From assembly GCF_013214175.1 (NCBI RefSeq), contig NZ_JABSPA010000006.1, forward strand, positions 225,119 through 289,118: a stretch of 64,000 nt of DNA, written 5' to 3'. Made by a program: the position numbers and the translations under genes. Positions 16,594 to 27,678 of the stretch are shown here, piece by piece; the first letter of the stretch is position 1, and every line of letters begins with the position of its first letter. Under the pieces are notes generated by a model. It did not search any database, was not told the DNA's origin, and saw nothing but the letters and a program-made list of their open reading frames with translations. Origin of the DNA: Colwellia sp. (GTDB lineage Bacteria; Pseudomonadota; Gammaproteobacteria; Enterobacterales; Alteromonadaceae).

Positions 16594-17193
16594 TTGTTAT
16601 TAATGATCGACAATTACGACTCATTTACTTTTAATTTAGTGCACTATTTTCAAGCGCTAGGTCAAGAAGTGGTTGTTTATAGGAATGATGAAATTAGCCT
16701 GAAAGAAATTGAGCAATTAAAGCCTCAATATATTGTTATATCCCCTGGTCCTGGCGATCCGGACTCTGCCGGAATCTCTCTGGCTGTGGTTGAACATTTC
16801 TCCGGTAAAATACCCTTGTTAGGTGTCTGCTTAGGTCATCAATGTATTGCCCAGCACTTTGGCGCTAACGTTAAAAAAGCTAAGCAAGTGATGCACGGTA
16901 AAACCTCAAAGATTCGCCATAATCAGCAAGGTTTGTTTAACAACTTAAATCTTCCGTTAGAAGTTACTCGTTATCATTCATTAATAGTAAGCAAACAATC
17001 TTTACCAAGCGAACTGACGATAACGGCATGGAGCGTAAATAAACAAGGTGAGGTTGATGAAATTATGGCGCTGGAGCATAAAAGCCTGCCTATTAGTAGC
17101 GTACAGTTTCATCCAGAATCAATTCTCACTGAGCAGGGACAAAGTTTATTAGCAAATTTTATCAAGCAATTTAAAAATTACCCGATAAGCTAA
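16594..17193 (+). CDS. pabA: Glutamine amidotransferase subunit of aminodeoxychorismate/anthranilate synthase
   Basis: The 199-residue class I amidotransferase starts at TTG 16594: this gives MLLMIDNYDSFTFNL, which aligns end to end with E. coli PabA (MILLIDNYDSFTWNL), whereas ATG 16603 would remove the first strand. The catalytic triad is visible: Cys79 in GVCLGHQ, His173 and Glu175 in QFHPES. It supplies ammonia to PabB for folate synthesis or to TrpE. No partner subunit is adjacent. In E. coli pabA neighbours argD, and here an argD/astC gene follows one gene later, which favours PabA over TrpG. Confidence 0.88.
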   Translation: MLLMIDNYDSFTFNLVHYFQALGQEVVVYRNDEISLKEIEQLKPQYIVISPGPGDPDSAGISLAVVEHFSGKIPLLGVCLGHQCIAQHFGANVKKAKQVMHGKTSKIRHNQQGLFNNLNLPLEVTRYHSLIVSKQSLPSELTITAWSVNKQGEVDEIMALEHKSLPISSVQFHPESILTEQGQSLLANFIKQFKNYPIS

Positions 17194-17315
17194 TAACAGG
17201 AGCTATTTAGATTAAAGCCAGATAGAGTAGTGCTTTACTCGTTTAGGCGCTAGATTAAATTTAATGCTCAGTTTTGTACTTGGGTAGCAATAAAAAGGTA
17301 AGCAATAAAACCGCT

Positions 17316-18461
17316 ATGCAAATTTTTGAACACAATCAAACTGTCGCCACTATATATCAACGCGCGATCAGCCTCTCTATTTGTAAAGATTTTGCGGAAA
17401 AGCAAAGTGGTAAAATCACTATGGTTGACCATCAAGGTAGCGAACAAGAAAATCGCCGCCGAGAGTTGTTATCTGTAGAAGTACAAGCGCAACAAGAAAA
17501 AATTATTGCCAAGCATGGTGAAGAGCATTTTCGTAAACAAATCAAACAAAGCTTCTTTAGCCGTGTTCGTACAAAAATTAATAGTGACTTTGACAATAAA
17601 GAGCACCTTTACCATCATGTGCTAGGTATTGAAGATGCCTGCCCTGCTATTCTCGATATTTTATCTGCTCGCGCCGCTTCCGTTAATCAAATCAAAGATC
17701 TTGCTGCCTCTTTATCTTGGTTAGCTACCGATTTAATAAATTTAGTTAATAAGCCACAGTATCGTAAACGTGCTGACGTGCAAGTTACCGATGCTAAGCT
17801 AGCTTTGAGTTATATTGGCTTAGACAATTTAAAATTGGTGATGCCAACCTTTACCCTTAAACATTGGTTACCAACCAGTACGGCGCCCTATGGTCTGATG
17901 AAGCGAAAGCTATGGAATGATAGTTTAGCTATTGCCCTAGCCGCACGCGCGTTAGCCAAAGAACAAGGTCTAGATGAGTTTACTGCCTTTACTACGGGTA
18001 TGCTGTCTAATATAGGTAGGTTTGCCGTTACCCGTTGTTATTTAACTACGTTTAGCGAGATGTATAAAAAAGAAGTACGTGAAGCATTTGAAAGTAAAGA
18101 CAAACGCTTACACAATGTTTTATCAAAAATTGAAGCCAGTGAGGAGCTACTGCTAGAACAACTGACTATGCGCAGTTCACAATTATCTGCTGATTTAATT
18201 GAGATAATGAGTTTTAGACGTATGGGCATAACCGAGCCCATTTTTGATCTAGCCTACGCTGATACCATAGAAAAAATGCATCCTATCGCTCAAGTTGTTG
18301 CTAAAGCCAAAGCTTATGTTGCCTTTCGTGCCTTAGCCAAAGAACAGTTAATAAACAGTGATGAGAGTAAAGCATTACTTAGCGTAGTTAAGTTAACGCC
18401 AGCTGAAATAACCTTATTGAAAAAGAGCGATATTGACCACATTAAGCTCAACTTCAGTTAA
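17316..18461 (+). CDS. HDOD-domain protein
   Basis: The start is taken at ATG 17316; an upstream TTG at 17274 is also open. The product is about 381 residues and cytosolic. An N-terminal charged region with a coiled-coil tendency (about 35-85) precedes an HDOD domain (about 100-300). The domain has CPAILDILSARAASVNQIKDLAASL, LIN LVNKP-type packing and LWNDSLAIALAARALAKEQGLDEFTAFTTGMLSNIGRFA, where the HD-family metal ligands are replaced as usual in HDOD. Such proteins act in signalling without known catalysis. It sits between pabA and the ast genes and may be a conserved neighbour rather than a pathway member. Confidence 0.78.
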   Translation: MQIFEHNQTVATIYQRAISLSICKDFAEKQSGKITMVDHQGSEQENRRRELLSVEVQAQQEKIIAKHGEEHFRKQIKQSFFSRVRTKINSDFDNKEHLYHHVLGIEDACPAILDILSARAASVNQIKDLAASLSWLATDLINLVNKPQYRKRADVQVTDAKLALSYIGLDNLKLVMPTFTLKHWLPTSTAPYGLMKRKLWNDSLAIALAARALAKEQGLDEFTAFTTGMLSNIGRFAVTRCYLTTFSEMYKKEVREAFESKDKRLHNVLSKIEASEELLLEQLTMRSSQLSADLIEIMSFRRMGITEPIFDLAYADTIEKMHPIAQVVAKAKAYVAFRALAKEQLINSDESKALLSVVKLTPAEITLLKKSDIDHIKLNFS

Positions 18462-18598
18462 TATCCTGCTAATTTTCTACTTTTTCACTGATTTTTTCTG
18501 ATTAATTATTAAAAAATCACCTTAAGCGCTTTTCAACGTGCAAGCGCTTACCTCCTCACTTACCCCCTTATTTCAACAAAACAATTCGACCCTATAAA

Positions 18599-18617
18599 TA
18601 TTCACAATTTCTGAATA
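18599..18617. promoter_or_regulatory. Possible ArgR half-site pair in front of the ast genes
   Basis: ATTCA-N7-TGAAT is the geometry of the facing inner half-sites of two ARG boxes separated by 3 bp, as in arginine-regulated promoters. The outer half-sites match poorly (2/5 and 1/5), so this is weak. The gap 18462-18813 otherwise holds AT-rich DNA with a repeated AAGCGCTT word at about 18518 and 18543 and no gene. Confidence 0.25.
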
Positions 18618-18798
18618 AAATTAGCTAAACCGTTGTTTTGTCTGGGCTGCAGAGTAGCACAGCAAGACAAGTCGACTGTTTTCTGTCATACTATCGCTCT
18701 ATTTTTAACGCGCTGTTAATATTTTTCACTAAATTAAGCTATTCATTAAGCAATATTTAGATAATGCAGTAAGATTAAAAAAACATTACCCACAATGA

Positions 18799-20025
<1,227 letters not shown>

Positions 20026-20125
20026 AGTTTAACTAAATCTAAACTAGCCTAGTCAGTGCTAATAGCTACTTGTTTGAGCCACATCGATTTAAACAAGTAG
20101 CCTCCCCCTTTCATCGAGAGCAATT

Positions 20126-21142
20126 ATGATCATTGTACGTCCGATTAAAAAAAGTGACCTGAAATCTCTATACCAAATTGCGGTTGACTCAGGTCACGGC
20201 TTTACTTCACTCCCTGTGAATGAACAATTACTGCAACAACGTATCCACCACGCTGAAGAGTCGTTTGCCAAAGATGTTAAAGAAGCTGGCAACGAAGGCT
20301 ATCTTTTTGTAATGGAAGATACCGAAACCGGTGAAGTAGTAGGTACTAGTGGCATTGAAGCAGCTGTAGGTTTAGATGATGCCTTTTATCACTATCACCT
20401 AGGTAAAGTTGTCCACAGTTCACGTGAACTAAATATATACAATACCGTTGAAACTCTGTCTTTGTGTAATGACTACACCGGCGCCAGCGAAATTTGTACG
20501 TTATTTTTAAGTGATAGCCATCGTAAAAATAATAATGGCCGCTTTTTATCGCGTTTCCGTTTTCTTTTTATCGCTGAACACAAAGAGCGTTTTTCTGACA
20601 CCATCATTGCTGAAATGCGCGGTATATCAGATGAAAATGGCAGCTCACCATTTTGGCAGTGGCTTGAAGAGCACTTTTTCTCAATGGACTTTCCGACCGC
20701 CGATTACTTAACTGGCATAGGTAAAAAAGTATTTATTGCTGAATTGATGCCTAAGTATCCAATTTACGTTAATTTGCTCAGCAAAGAAGCGCAAGCAGTA
20801 ATCGACAAGGTACACCCGAAAACAGTACCAGCGTTGCGCTTATTAGAAGCTGAAGGTTTTGCCCGACGTGGTTATGTTGATATTTTTGATGGTGGCCCAA
20901 CGGTTGAGTCTCATGTTAACAATATCAGAACAGTAAACCACAGTAAGCGTTGCCAAGTGATCATCGGCGAAGTGCAATCTACCGATAATTACATTATCTG
21001 TAATAGCAAAGTTGATGGTTTTAGAGCAACACAAGCACCACTTTCATTACGTGACACCGCTAATCAAGTAGTGATTAGCCAAGAAGTGGCTGATGCGTTA
21101 ATGATCGGTGAAGGTGATTGGGTGCGCTTGGTAGCAAACTAG
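20126..21142 (+). CDS. astA: Arginine N-succinyltransferase
   Basis: The 338-residue GNAT-fold enzyme transfers succinyl from succinyl-CoA to arginine, step 1 of the AST pathway. Signatures include MIIVRPIKKSDLKSLYQIA, GHGFTSLPVNEQLL, CTLFLSDSHRKNNNGRFLSRFRFLFIAEH and PKTVPALRLLEAEGF. It is slightly shorter than the E. coli protein (344). It starts 100 bp after astC on the same strand, with GAGAGC upstream of the ATG. Confidence 0.95.
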   Translation: MIIVRPIKKSDLKSLYQIAVDSGHGFTSLPVNEQLLQQRIHHAEESFAKDVKEAGNEGYLFVMEDTETGEVVGTSGIEAAVGLDDAFYHYHLGKVVHSSRELNIYNTVETLSLCNDYTGASEICTLFLSDSHRKNNNGRFLSRFRFLFIAEHKERFSDTIIAEMRGISDENGSSPFWQWLEEHFFSMDFPTADYLTGIGKKVFIAELMPKYPIYVNLLSKEAQAVIDKVHPKTVPALRLLEAEGFARRGYVDIFDGGPTVESHVNNIRTVNHSKRCQVIIGEVQSTDNYIICNSKVDGFRATQAPLSLRDTANQVVISQEVADALMIGEGDWVRLVAN

Positions 21143-21299
21143 CTCCTAGCTAATACCTAACGAATACCAAGTTAACACCTAGGCTATTTGCTTAGCAGAA
21201 CAACTTCACGATTTAGCGTGGCTAGCACTAGCCACTGATCAAATTACTAATGGTGACAGCGACACTCTCTGTCACCACTATCAATGAGAAGGAAATACC

Positions 21300-22778
21300 A
21301 TGTCTCACACAAATCCAGTTCAATTTATTAATGGTCAATGGCAAGCAGGCTTAGGTCATGATGTTAGTTCATCTAACCCCGCTCGTAATGAAGTTATTTG
21401 GCAAGGTAAAACAGCCAGTGCTGAGCAAGTAAACGAAGCGGTATTAAGCGCTCGTCAAGCATTTGAAAGCTGGGCAAATATTAGCTTAGAAGAACGTGTA
21501 GCTGTGGTAACTAAATTTGCTGAATTATTAGCTGAAAACAAAGATGCCTTAGCAACAACAATTGCCTTAGAAACAGGTAAGCCAAAGTGGGAAACTACTG
21601 GTGAAGCCGGTGCTATGGTAGCTAAAATAGCTATTTCACTTAAAGCTTACAACGAACGTACTGGTACGGTTGAAAACCCTATGCCTGGCGCTAAAGCATT
21701 TATACGTCATAAGCCTCATGGTGTGGTAGCTATTTTTGGCCCTTATAACTTCCCAGGTCATTTACCTAATGGCCATATAGTGCCAGCATTAATCGCCGGT
21801 AATACTATTGTATTTAAGCCAAGTGAATTAACGCCGCGTGTAGCTGAAGAGATGTTAAAACTTTGGGAAAAGGCTGGTTTACCTAACGGTGTAATTAACC
21901 TAGTTCAAGGTGAAGTAGAAACAGGTAAAGCCCTAGCGAGCCATAAACTTATTGATGGTTTATTTTTCACTGGTAGCTCAACTACTGGTCATTTGTTACA
22001 TGAACAGTTTGCTGGTCAGCCAGGTAAAATTCTTGCATTAGAGATGGGTGGCAATAATCCACTTGTTGTTAAAGACGTTAGCGATATTGATGCTGTTGTG
22101 CATGATATTGTGCAATCTGCCTTTGTAACTACGGGCCAACGTTGTACTTGTGCACGACGTTTATTCATTGAAGCCAATGAACAAGGTGATGCAATATTAG
22201 CTCGTCTTATCGAAGTAACTAAAAACTTAACCATTGGTTATTTTGATGATGAAGAGCAGCCATTTATGGGCTCTATGATCTCTGAAAAAGCGGCACTTAG
22301 CTTAGTAGCTGCACAAGATAAATTATTAGCCTTAGGTGCAACATCAATTGTTGAACTTAAACACTTAGAAGCGGGCACTGGTTTTGTTTCACCGGGCATA
22401 ATCGATGTAAGTGACATTATTGCTGATATTCCAGATGAAGAGTACTTCGGTCCACTAGTGAAAGTTTATCGTTATACTGATTTCGATAAAGCTATTGATG
22501 AAGCTAATAACACTGGTTTTGGTTTATCTGCTGGTTTGTTATCTGACAGCGAAGAGTCATACAACCACTTCTTTACCCGTATTCGTGCTGGTATTGTTAA
22601 CTGGAACAAGCCTATTACTGGCGCTAGCAGCGCAGCACCATTTGGTGGTATTGGCGCTAGTGGTAACCACAGAGCCAGCGCGTTTTATGCAGCTGATTAT
22701 TGTGCCTACCCAATCGCTTCAGTTGAAGCGGAAAAAGTTAGCTTACCTGAAACATTAACACCTGGTTTAAAATTCTAA
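21300..22778 (+). CDS. astD: N-succinylglutamate 5-semialdehyde dehydrogenase
   Basis: The 492-residue aldehyde dehydrogenase has [31 protein letters not shown], the catalytic Glu in LEMGGNNP and the nucleophile Cys282 in [11 protein letters not shown], and ends in [11 protein letters not shown] typical of AstD. It oxidises succinylglutamate semialdehyde to succinylglutamate with NAD, step 4 of the AST pathway. AGAAGGA lies just before the ATG. The stop codon is immediately followed by the astE start. Confidence 0.95.
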   Translation: MSHTNPVQFINGQWQAGLGHDVSSSNPARNEVIWQGKTASAEQVNEAVLSARQAFESWANISLEERVAVVTKFAELLAENKDALATTIALETGKPKWETTGEAGAMVAKIAISLKAYNERTGTVENPMPGAKAFIRHKPHGVVAIFGPYNFPGHLPNGHIVPALIAGNTIVFKPSELTPRVAEEMLKLWEKAGLPNGVINLVQGEVETGKALASHKLIDGLFFTGSSTTGHLLHEQFAGQPGKILALEMGGNNPLVVKDVSDIDAVVHDIVQSAFVTTGQRCTCARRLFIEANEQGDAILARLIEVTKNLTIGYFDDEEQPFMGSMISEKAALSLVAAQDKLLALGATSIVELKHLEAGTGFVSPGIIDVSDIIADIPDEEYFGPLVKVYRYTDFDKAIDEANNTGFGLSAGLLSDSEESYNHFFTRIRAGIVNWNKPITGASSAAPFGGIGASGNHRASAFYAADYCAYPIASVEAEKVSLPETLTPGLKF

Positions 22779-23903
22779 ATGCAAAACGACAATACTCTTA
22801 CTTCAAAAAAACTTACCGATATTACTGGTAATGATTTTAGCCAAGCTTATGAAGAGTTTCTTAAGCAAGGCGACTTTATTTCATTAACACGCCAGTTTGA
22901 GCAAGGTTTTACCCAAACTGGTCGAGATAACCAGCTTAGCTTCAACGTCAAGAAAGCTAAAGTGAGTATACTCGACACTGGTATCTTGTTAGTTGAGCCT
23001 GAAAATTCAACTACATCGGTTAAGCCTAGTAAGAGTATTGTCATTTCTTCGGCAATTCATGGTAATGAAACTGCCCCGATTGAAATTGTCCAACAACTCA
23101 TAAGTGATATTGTTGCACAAAATATTCAAGTGAAGCACCGAACTTTATTCATCATGGGTAACCCTGTAGCGATGAATATTGCCAAGCGCTTTCAAACTGA
23201 AAACTTAAACCGCTTGTTTTGTGGTAAACATCAAGATATTGCACCTTGTTTTGAAAAAGATCGTGCTGAAAAACTAGAAACTTATGTTAGTGATTTCTTT
23301 AATGCTGGCACAGATTCAAGTGATAGTGATGTAACTAACTATCACTATGATCTACATACTGCTATTCGTAACTCCAAACATGAAAAGTTTGCTATTTACC
23401 CTTACCAAGGTGATAAGCCTTGGGACAAAGAACAGCTAAGCTTTATGGCTGCTTGTGGCGTTAACACTATTTTATTTGGTCATGGCCCAACTGGCACATT
23501 CTCCTATTACAGTAGTGCTAATTTTTCAGCCCATGCATTTACCGTAGAATTAGGTAAAGTAAGACCTTTTGGTGAAAATAATATGGCTAACTTCTCGGCC
23601 ATGACAGAAAAGCTAACCGCTCTTATTTGTGATGAAGACCTGTTATTAAATAGCTTTGATAATAAAGACTTTAATTTATATACCGCACTTGGTGATATCA
23701 CTAAAGTTAGCAATAATTTCAAGTTATTTATTGATGACTCAGCCAGTAACTTTACCGATTACCCGGTTGATACTTTATTATCAACTGATACCGGTGAAGA
23801 GTATCGAACTACACAGCCTGGTGAGAGTATTGTCTTTCCTAATGCTAAGGTCGGTAATGGTCAGCGCGCAGTATTAATGGTGGTGCCAACTACACTGTCA
23901 TAA
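22779..23903 (+). CDS. astE: Succinylglutamate desuccinylase
   Basis: The 374-residue zinc hydrolase of the AstE/aspartoacylase family removes succinate from succinylglutamate to give glutamate, the last AST step. Zinc ligands are visible in SSAIHGNETAPIEIVQQL (His, Glu) and in YHYDLHTAIRNS (His). The ATG follows the astD TAA with no gap, so translation is probably coupled. It is about 30-50 residues longer than the E. coli enzyme (322), mainly in the C-terminal half. astB is not in the cluster. Confidence 0.93.
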   Translation: MQNDNTLTSKKLTDITGNDFSQAYEEFLKQGDFISLTRQFEQGFTQTGRDNQLSFNVKKAKVSILDTGILLVEPENSTTSVKPSKSIVISSAIHGNETAPIEIVQQLISDIVAQNIQVKHRTLFIMGNPVAMNIAKRFQTENLNRLFCGKHQDIAPCFEKDRAEKLETYVSDFFNAGTDSSDSDVTNYHYDLHTAIRNSKHEKFAIYPYQGDKPWDKEQLSFMAACGVNTILFGHGPTGTFSYYSSANFSAHAFTVELGKVRPFGENNMANFSAMTEKLTALICDEDLLLNSFDNKDFNLYTALGDITKVSNNFKLFIDDSASNFTDYPVDTLLSTDTGEEYRTTQPGESIVFPNAKVGNGQRAVLMVVPTTLS

Positions 23904-24047
23904 GCTCATGCCTTATAAGTTCTCTGCTATATAGCCCTTAAATCATTACCAAAGAAGGGCTATTGATTCTCCCTAGCTAAAAACGCTACACTAACTGCTA
24001 TACTCAAACAAAAGTACTATTCATAAGCAAAGGTAAGTAAAGCAATT

Positions 24048-24392
24048 ATGGTTACAGACACTGACGGTTATATTCAAATTATTGAGTACCTTACCGAACA
24101 TCTTAGTTTATTTGAAAATGCCAAAGCACCAGAAAAAGCTAGTGAAACTGTGATGTCAGCCATTGAAGTAGAGCTTTGTGAGCAAATAATTAGCGTTTGT
24201 AGTCAAAATCCAAACCTGACGTTTAATCAACGTAATGCCATTATTCGCGAAGTTGATGCCATCGTCTATGACTTAGAAGAGATTCTATCTGGTGTTATCA
24301 ACAACCCAGTTAATACTGAGCAATTAGCTTTTATTCGTGAATTTGCCGGCTTAATCAAAAATCTATTTGATAGCGTTATCCACAAAGATTAA
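24048..24392 (+). CDS. DUF3802-like protein
   Basis: The 114-residue soluble acidic protein is predicted all-helical: DTDGYIQIIEYLTEHLSLFE, SAIEVELCEQIISVCSQNPNL, RNAIIREVDAIVYDLEEILSGV. From memory it resembles the DUF3802 proteins that lie near ast/speD genes in Shewanella and Vibrio relatives; the assignment is not checked. It is on the same strand as the ast genes but separated by 144 bp. The function is unknown. Confidence 0.65.
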   Translation: MVTDTDGYIQIIEYLTEHLSLFENAKAPEKASETVMSAIEVELCEQIISVCSQNPNLTFNQRNAIIREVDAIVYDLEEILSGVINNPVNTEQLAFIREFAGLIKNLFDSVIHKD

Positions 24393-24459
24393 CCCTGCTA
24401 AGGGTTAATTCATCTTTTGAATTAGCCTTACTAAACAGTACTGCTCCCATCTATACCCG

Positions 24460-24650
24460 TTACTAATCAAGATGCATGTTTCAGAGTGCTTAAACTACTT
24501 CAATTCAAGGCGCTGTGAAGAAATAATGGTTATTCCATTATAAGCCACAGCAACGATGAAGTGATGTGGTTCAAGCGCTTCTTCGATGGGTTTAAAATGA
24601 CTTTATACAGCGTTAAATAATCAAAGCATAGAATAACTATTCTTAAATTA
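24460..24650. repeat. Structured intergenic element at the position where crp is expected
   Basis: The gap 24393-24813 contains no gene. GCTGTG (24512-24517) and CACAGC (24546-24551) enclose ATAATGG-TTATT-CCATTAT, giving a nested stem-loop of about 40 nt. Further on, AGAATA-AC-TATTCT (about 24631-24644) is another dyad. The wording of this stretch resembles dispersed repeats I have seen in Alteromonadales intergenic DNA, so I read it as a MITE- or REP-like element; this needs a genome-wide search. Confidence 0.4.
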
Positions 24651-24813
24651 CTCTCCTCTCCTAAACACATTTTTAATTCCCACTGATATCCTGCACTTTG
24701 AATGGTATGGGTATATAAACTCTATTACACATTACAACTGGTGATGGCGCTTCAACTTAGATAGAATCCCTCTATATATTATTTATAATCATTAATTAAA
24801 AATAGAGTCCACA

Positions 24814-25221
24814 ATGAAAGCACAAGTAAAATGGTTAGGCGAAGAGTTATTCATGGGCACCTCGGAAAGTGGTCATACTATGGTTTTAGACGCTAATGGT
24901 GGCAACCTAGCTCCTAGCCCGATGGAAGGTGTGCTAATTTCTCTGGGCGGTTGTTCTTCAGTAGACGTTGTGAGCATTTTACAAAAAGCGCGACAAAAAA
25001 TCACTGCTTGTCATGTAGAAATCGACGGTACTCGTGTCGATAGCGTACCTGCGCTGTTTGAAAAGATACATCTACACTTTGTTATTACTGGTACTGATGT
25101 TGCTGCGAAACACGTAGAACGAGCGGTAAGTTTATCTGCTGACAAATATTGCTCCGTGGCGTTAATGCTTAATGCGAAAGTAGACATTACTCACGATTTT
25201 GAAATTATTGCGGCTACTTAA
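24814..25221 (+). CDS. OsmC-family protein (YhfA type)
   Basis: The 135-residue product has the Ohr/OsmC fold with its two redox Cys in SLGGCSSVDVVSIL and SADKYCSVALML. It probably reduces organic peroxides or has a related thiol role in the cytosol. Length and sequence fit the YhfA subgroup; E. coli yhfA lies next to crp and prkB, matching the neighbourhood here. speD starts 9 bp downstream. Confidence 0.88.
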   Translation: MKAQVKWLGEELFMGTSESGHTMVLDANGGNLAPSPMEGVLISLGGCSSVDVVSILQKARQKITACHVEIDGTRVDSVPALFEKIHLHFVITGTDVAAKHVERAVSLSADKYCSVALMLNAKVDITHDFEIIAAT

Positions 25222-25230
25222 CTTTTCTTT

Positions 25231-25986
25231 ATGCAAACTGACACTAAAATTGCCCTGTATGGCTTTAATAATTTAACGAAGAGTTTAAGCTTTTCGTTAT
25301 ACCGGGTACATTATTTAGTGGCTACCCAAGCTGTTACTGATTATCATACTTACATCAATGAGACTTATAACGGTAGCCGTCTTGAGGAATTACTGACTAA
25401 GATTTGCCATGCCATCGGTGGTAATGTGTTAAATATTGCCAGCCAAGATTACACCCCTCAAGGAGCGAGTGTAACTTTGATGATGTCAGAAGAGGCAAAG
25501 CCTGAATCTTTAGTCGCTCATTTAGATAAAAGCCACTTGTGTATTCACACCTACCCCGAAGAAACAGCCCAAGACAATATCGCCATTTTCAGAGCCGATA
25601 TCGAGCTATCAACCTGTGGTGTCATTTCTCCCTTGAAGGTCTTGGATTATGTTATTGAGGCTTTCTCAGCTGATGTTGTTGATATAGATTATCGTATTCG
25701 AGGTATGACTCGCGATCAACAGGGAAAAAAGTGCTTCAGTGACCATGACATCATGCAGATTAGTGATCATTTAGCTAATGATACCCTTGATAGGTACCAG
25801 GTCAAAGACAGTGTGATGGCAGCAAATAACTTATTTCATTGTAAGTTAGCAAGACATTCTATTGACTTAAAGCAACATGTTTTCAACCTAGCTAATAATC
25901 ACATCACAGCTTTTGATGAAGAACGAATCAAACAACAGCTAGCATTTGAGCTTAATGAACTTTTTATCGGCAAAGCAATGGGATAA
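25231..25986 (+). CDS. speD: S-adenosylmethionine decarboxylase proenzyme
   Basis: The 251-residue product matches the long proteobacterial SpeD class. The autocleavage site is Lys100-Ser101 in DKSHLCIHTYPE; cleavage turns Ser101 into the pyruvoyl cofactor. FRADIELSTCGVISPLKVLDYVIEAF and DIDYRIRGMTRD follow in the expected order. It provides decarboxylated SAM for spermidine synthesis; no speE follows here. It is probably co-transcribed with the OsmC gene and is followed by a strong terminator. Confidence 0.95.
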   Translation: MQTDTKIALYGFNNLTKSLSFSLYRVHYLVATQAVTDYHTYINETYNGSRLEELLTKICHAIGGNVLNIASQDYTPQGASVTLMMSEEAKPESLVAHLDKSHLCIHTYPEETAQDNIAIFRADIELSTCGVISPLKVLDYVIEAFSADVVDIDYRIRGMTRDQQGKKCFSDHDIMQISDHLANDTLDRYQVKDSVMAANNLFHCKLARHSIDLKQHVFNLANNHITAFDEERIKQQLAFELNELFIGKAMG

Positions 25987-26031
25987 ATTGATTGAAAACC
26001 TTCCTGCTATGAAAATTAACATCTTTATATT

Positions 26032-26069
26032 AAAAAGCCCTTAGACAAATAATTGTCTAAGGGCTTTTT
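26032..26069. terminator. Intrinsic terminator after speD
   Basis: AGCCCTTAGACAA and TTGTCTAAGGGCT form a 13-bp stem with a 4-nt loop, flanked by A- and T-runs. It can also serve the convergent prkB gene. Confidence 0.9.
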
Positions 26070-26151
26070 AATAAAGTGATTAAATTTAACAGCTATTTGA
26101 CTCACTGACTAAATAAGTGTTAATAACCATAGAAAGCAACTGTTATAGACT

Positions 26152-27051
26152 CTACAAATCACTCATCCAATCAAGTTGCTTATTGGCTTGAGTTTTACGC
26201 TCTATCAAATCTCTTATTAGCGGCGTAAGTATAAGCTCCATTGCTAAACCCATCTTGCCACCTGGAACCACAAGGGTATTAATACGTGACATAAATGAAC
26301 CGTCGATCATACGAAGGTAATATTGAAAATCAACATTCTTCACTTCACGAAAACGAATAACCACAAAGCTTTCATCTAAGCTTGGAATTGCTTTAGCACT
26401 AAAGGGGTTTGAAGTATCCACCGTTGGCACACGCTGAAAGTTAATATGAGTACGGGAAAACTGCGGGGTAATAAAAGAGATGTAATCTTCCATACTGCGG
26501 ACTATACTCGCGGTGACGGCTTCTCTACTGTGGCCACGCTTATTGGTGTCCCTAATTATTTTCTGGATCCACTCTAGATTGACAATCGGTACCATACCAA
26601 TGAGCAGATCGACATGTTTAGCAACATCGTTATCTTTAGTGACCACGCCACCATGAAGTCCCTCGTAGTACAATAAGTCAGTACTGTCTCCGAATTCTTC
26701 CCATGGTGTAAAAGTACCAGGCATTTGATTGAAAGGTACAGCTTCATCAAAAGTATGCAAATAGCGCCTAATTTTACCTTTGCCCGTTTCGCCATAGTCA
26801 CGAAAGAGCTTTTCCAGTGCGGTAAAATCATTAGCCAAATCACCAAAATAACTAATATTATTTCCTACTTCTTTTGCCTTTCTCTTTTCCATATCCATTT
26901 CTTGGCGGGAGAAGCGATGAAAACTATCACCTTCAACATTTACCGAAGTAATGCCAAGCGTTCTAAAAATATGTTCAAAAGAGGCAGTAGTAGTAGAGGT
27001 GCCCGCTCCCGATGAGCCGGTAACAGCAATTATTGGATTTCGTGATGACAT
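26152..27051 (-). CDS. prkB: Phosphoribulokinase-family protein (PrkB type)
   Basis: The 299-residue P-loop kinase begins MSSRNPIIAVTGSSGAGTST (Walker A about 11-19) and contains EGDSFHRFSRQEM, YYEGLHGG and WIQKIIRDTNKRG, the class seen in E. coli PrkB (289 residues). No RuBisCO is in the window and the group is heterotrophic, so its real substrate is uncertain. Its position next to the OsmC/speD genes follows the E. coli yhfA-prkB order. It is convergent with speD. Confidence 0.88.
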   Translation of the reverse strand: MSSRNPIIAVTGSSGAGTSTTTASFEHIFRTLGITSVNVEGDSFHRFSRQEMDMEKRKAKEVGNNISYFGDLANDFTALEKLFRDYGETGKGKIRRYLHTFDEAVPFNQMPGTFTPWEEFGDSTDLLYYEGLHGGVVTKDNDVAKHVDLLIGMVPIVNLEWIQKIIRDTNKRGHSREAVTASIVRSMEDYISFITPQFSRTHINFQRVPTVDTSNPFSAKAIPSLDESFVVIRFREVKNVDFQYYLRMIDGSFMSRINTLVVPGGKMGLAMELILTPLIRDLIERKTQANKQLDWMSDL

Positions 27052-27179
27052 AAGGGCTCAAGAGTAATCTAAAGTACAATAGATATTTTATACGGTGAAT
27101 TAACGTTTAGGTCAAGGAAAGCGACCTGTTTAACGACGAAAGCGTCATTATTTATGGAATCACCTACATTTAAGGCAAT

Positions 27180-27206
27180 AAAAAACGGAGCCTAAGCTCC
27201 GTTTTT
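27180..27206 (-). terminator. Terminator of the alpha operon
   Basis: ACGGAGC-CTAA-GCTCCGT flanked by AAAAA and TTTTT, 25 bp after rplQ. Confidence 0.9.
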
Positions 27207-27230
27207 ATAAGTATAATTTAGTAAACTAAA

Positions 27231-27635
27231 TTATGCTTCTGCTGATTCTTCAACTACTTCAGGAGCATCTTCTACTACTGGGCGGTCTACTAATTCAATA
27301 TAAGCCATAGGCGCTTTATCACCAGTACGGAAACCACATTTTAAAATGCGAGTGTAACCACCTGGACGTTCTTGGTAACGAGCACCAAGTTCGTTGAATA
27401 AAATACCTACTACTTCTTTATCTTGTGTACGAGCAAATGCCAAACGGCGATTTGCAACACTGTCGATCTTAGCCAATGTAATCAATGGCTCTACTACCAT
27501 ACGTAGTTCTTTAGCTTTAGCTACAGTCGTTTTAATAACGCCGTGCTTAACTAAAGAGCTTGCCATATTGCGGAACATCGCTTTACGATGACTGCTATTA
27601 CGGTTTAACTGGCGACCGCTTTGACGATGACGCAT
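27231..27635 (-). CDS. rplQ: 50S ribosomal protein L17
   Basis: The 134-residue product begins [20 protein letters not shown] and contains VEPLITLAK and [25 protein letters not shown], all diagnostic for L17. The acidic C-terminal tail ([13 protein letters not shown]) is the usual variable end. It is the last gene of the alpha operon and lies 43 bp after rpoA. Confidence 0.98.
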   Translation of the reverse strand: MRHRQSGRQLNRNSSHRKAMFRNMASSLVKHGVIKTTVAKAKELRMVVEPLITLAKIDSVANRRLAFARTQDKEVVGILFNELGARYQERPGGYTRILKCGFRTGDKAPMAYIELVDRPVVEDAPEVVEESAEA

Positions 27636-27678
27636 AAGTTAATCCTTCTCTCAAACTATTAAAAAAATGATGATCGAA

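Noticed and set aside
26152..27051. Calvin-cycle phosphoribulokinase
   Set aside because: The sequence is of the short PrkB class found in heterotrophs, and no other Calvin-cycle gene is in the window.
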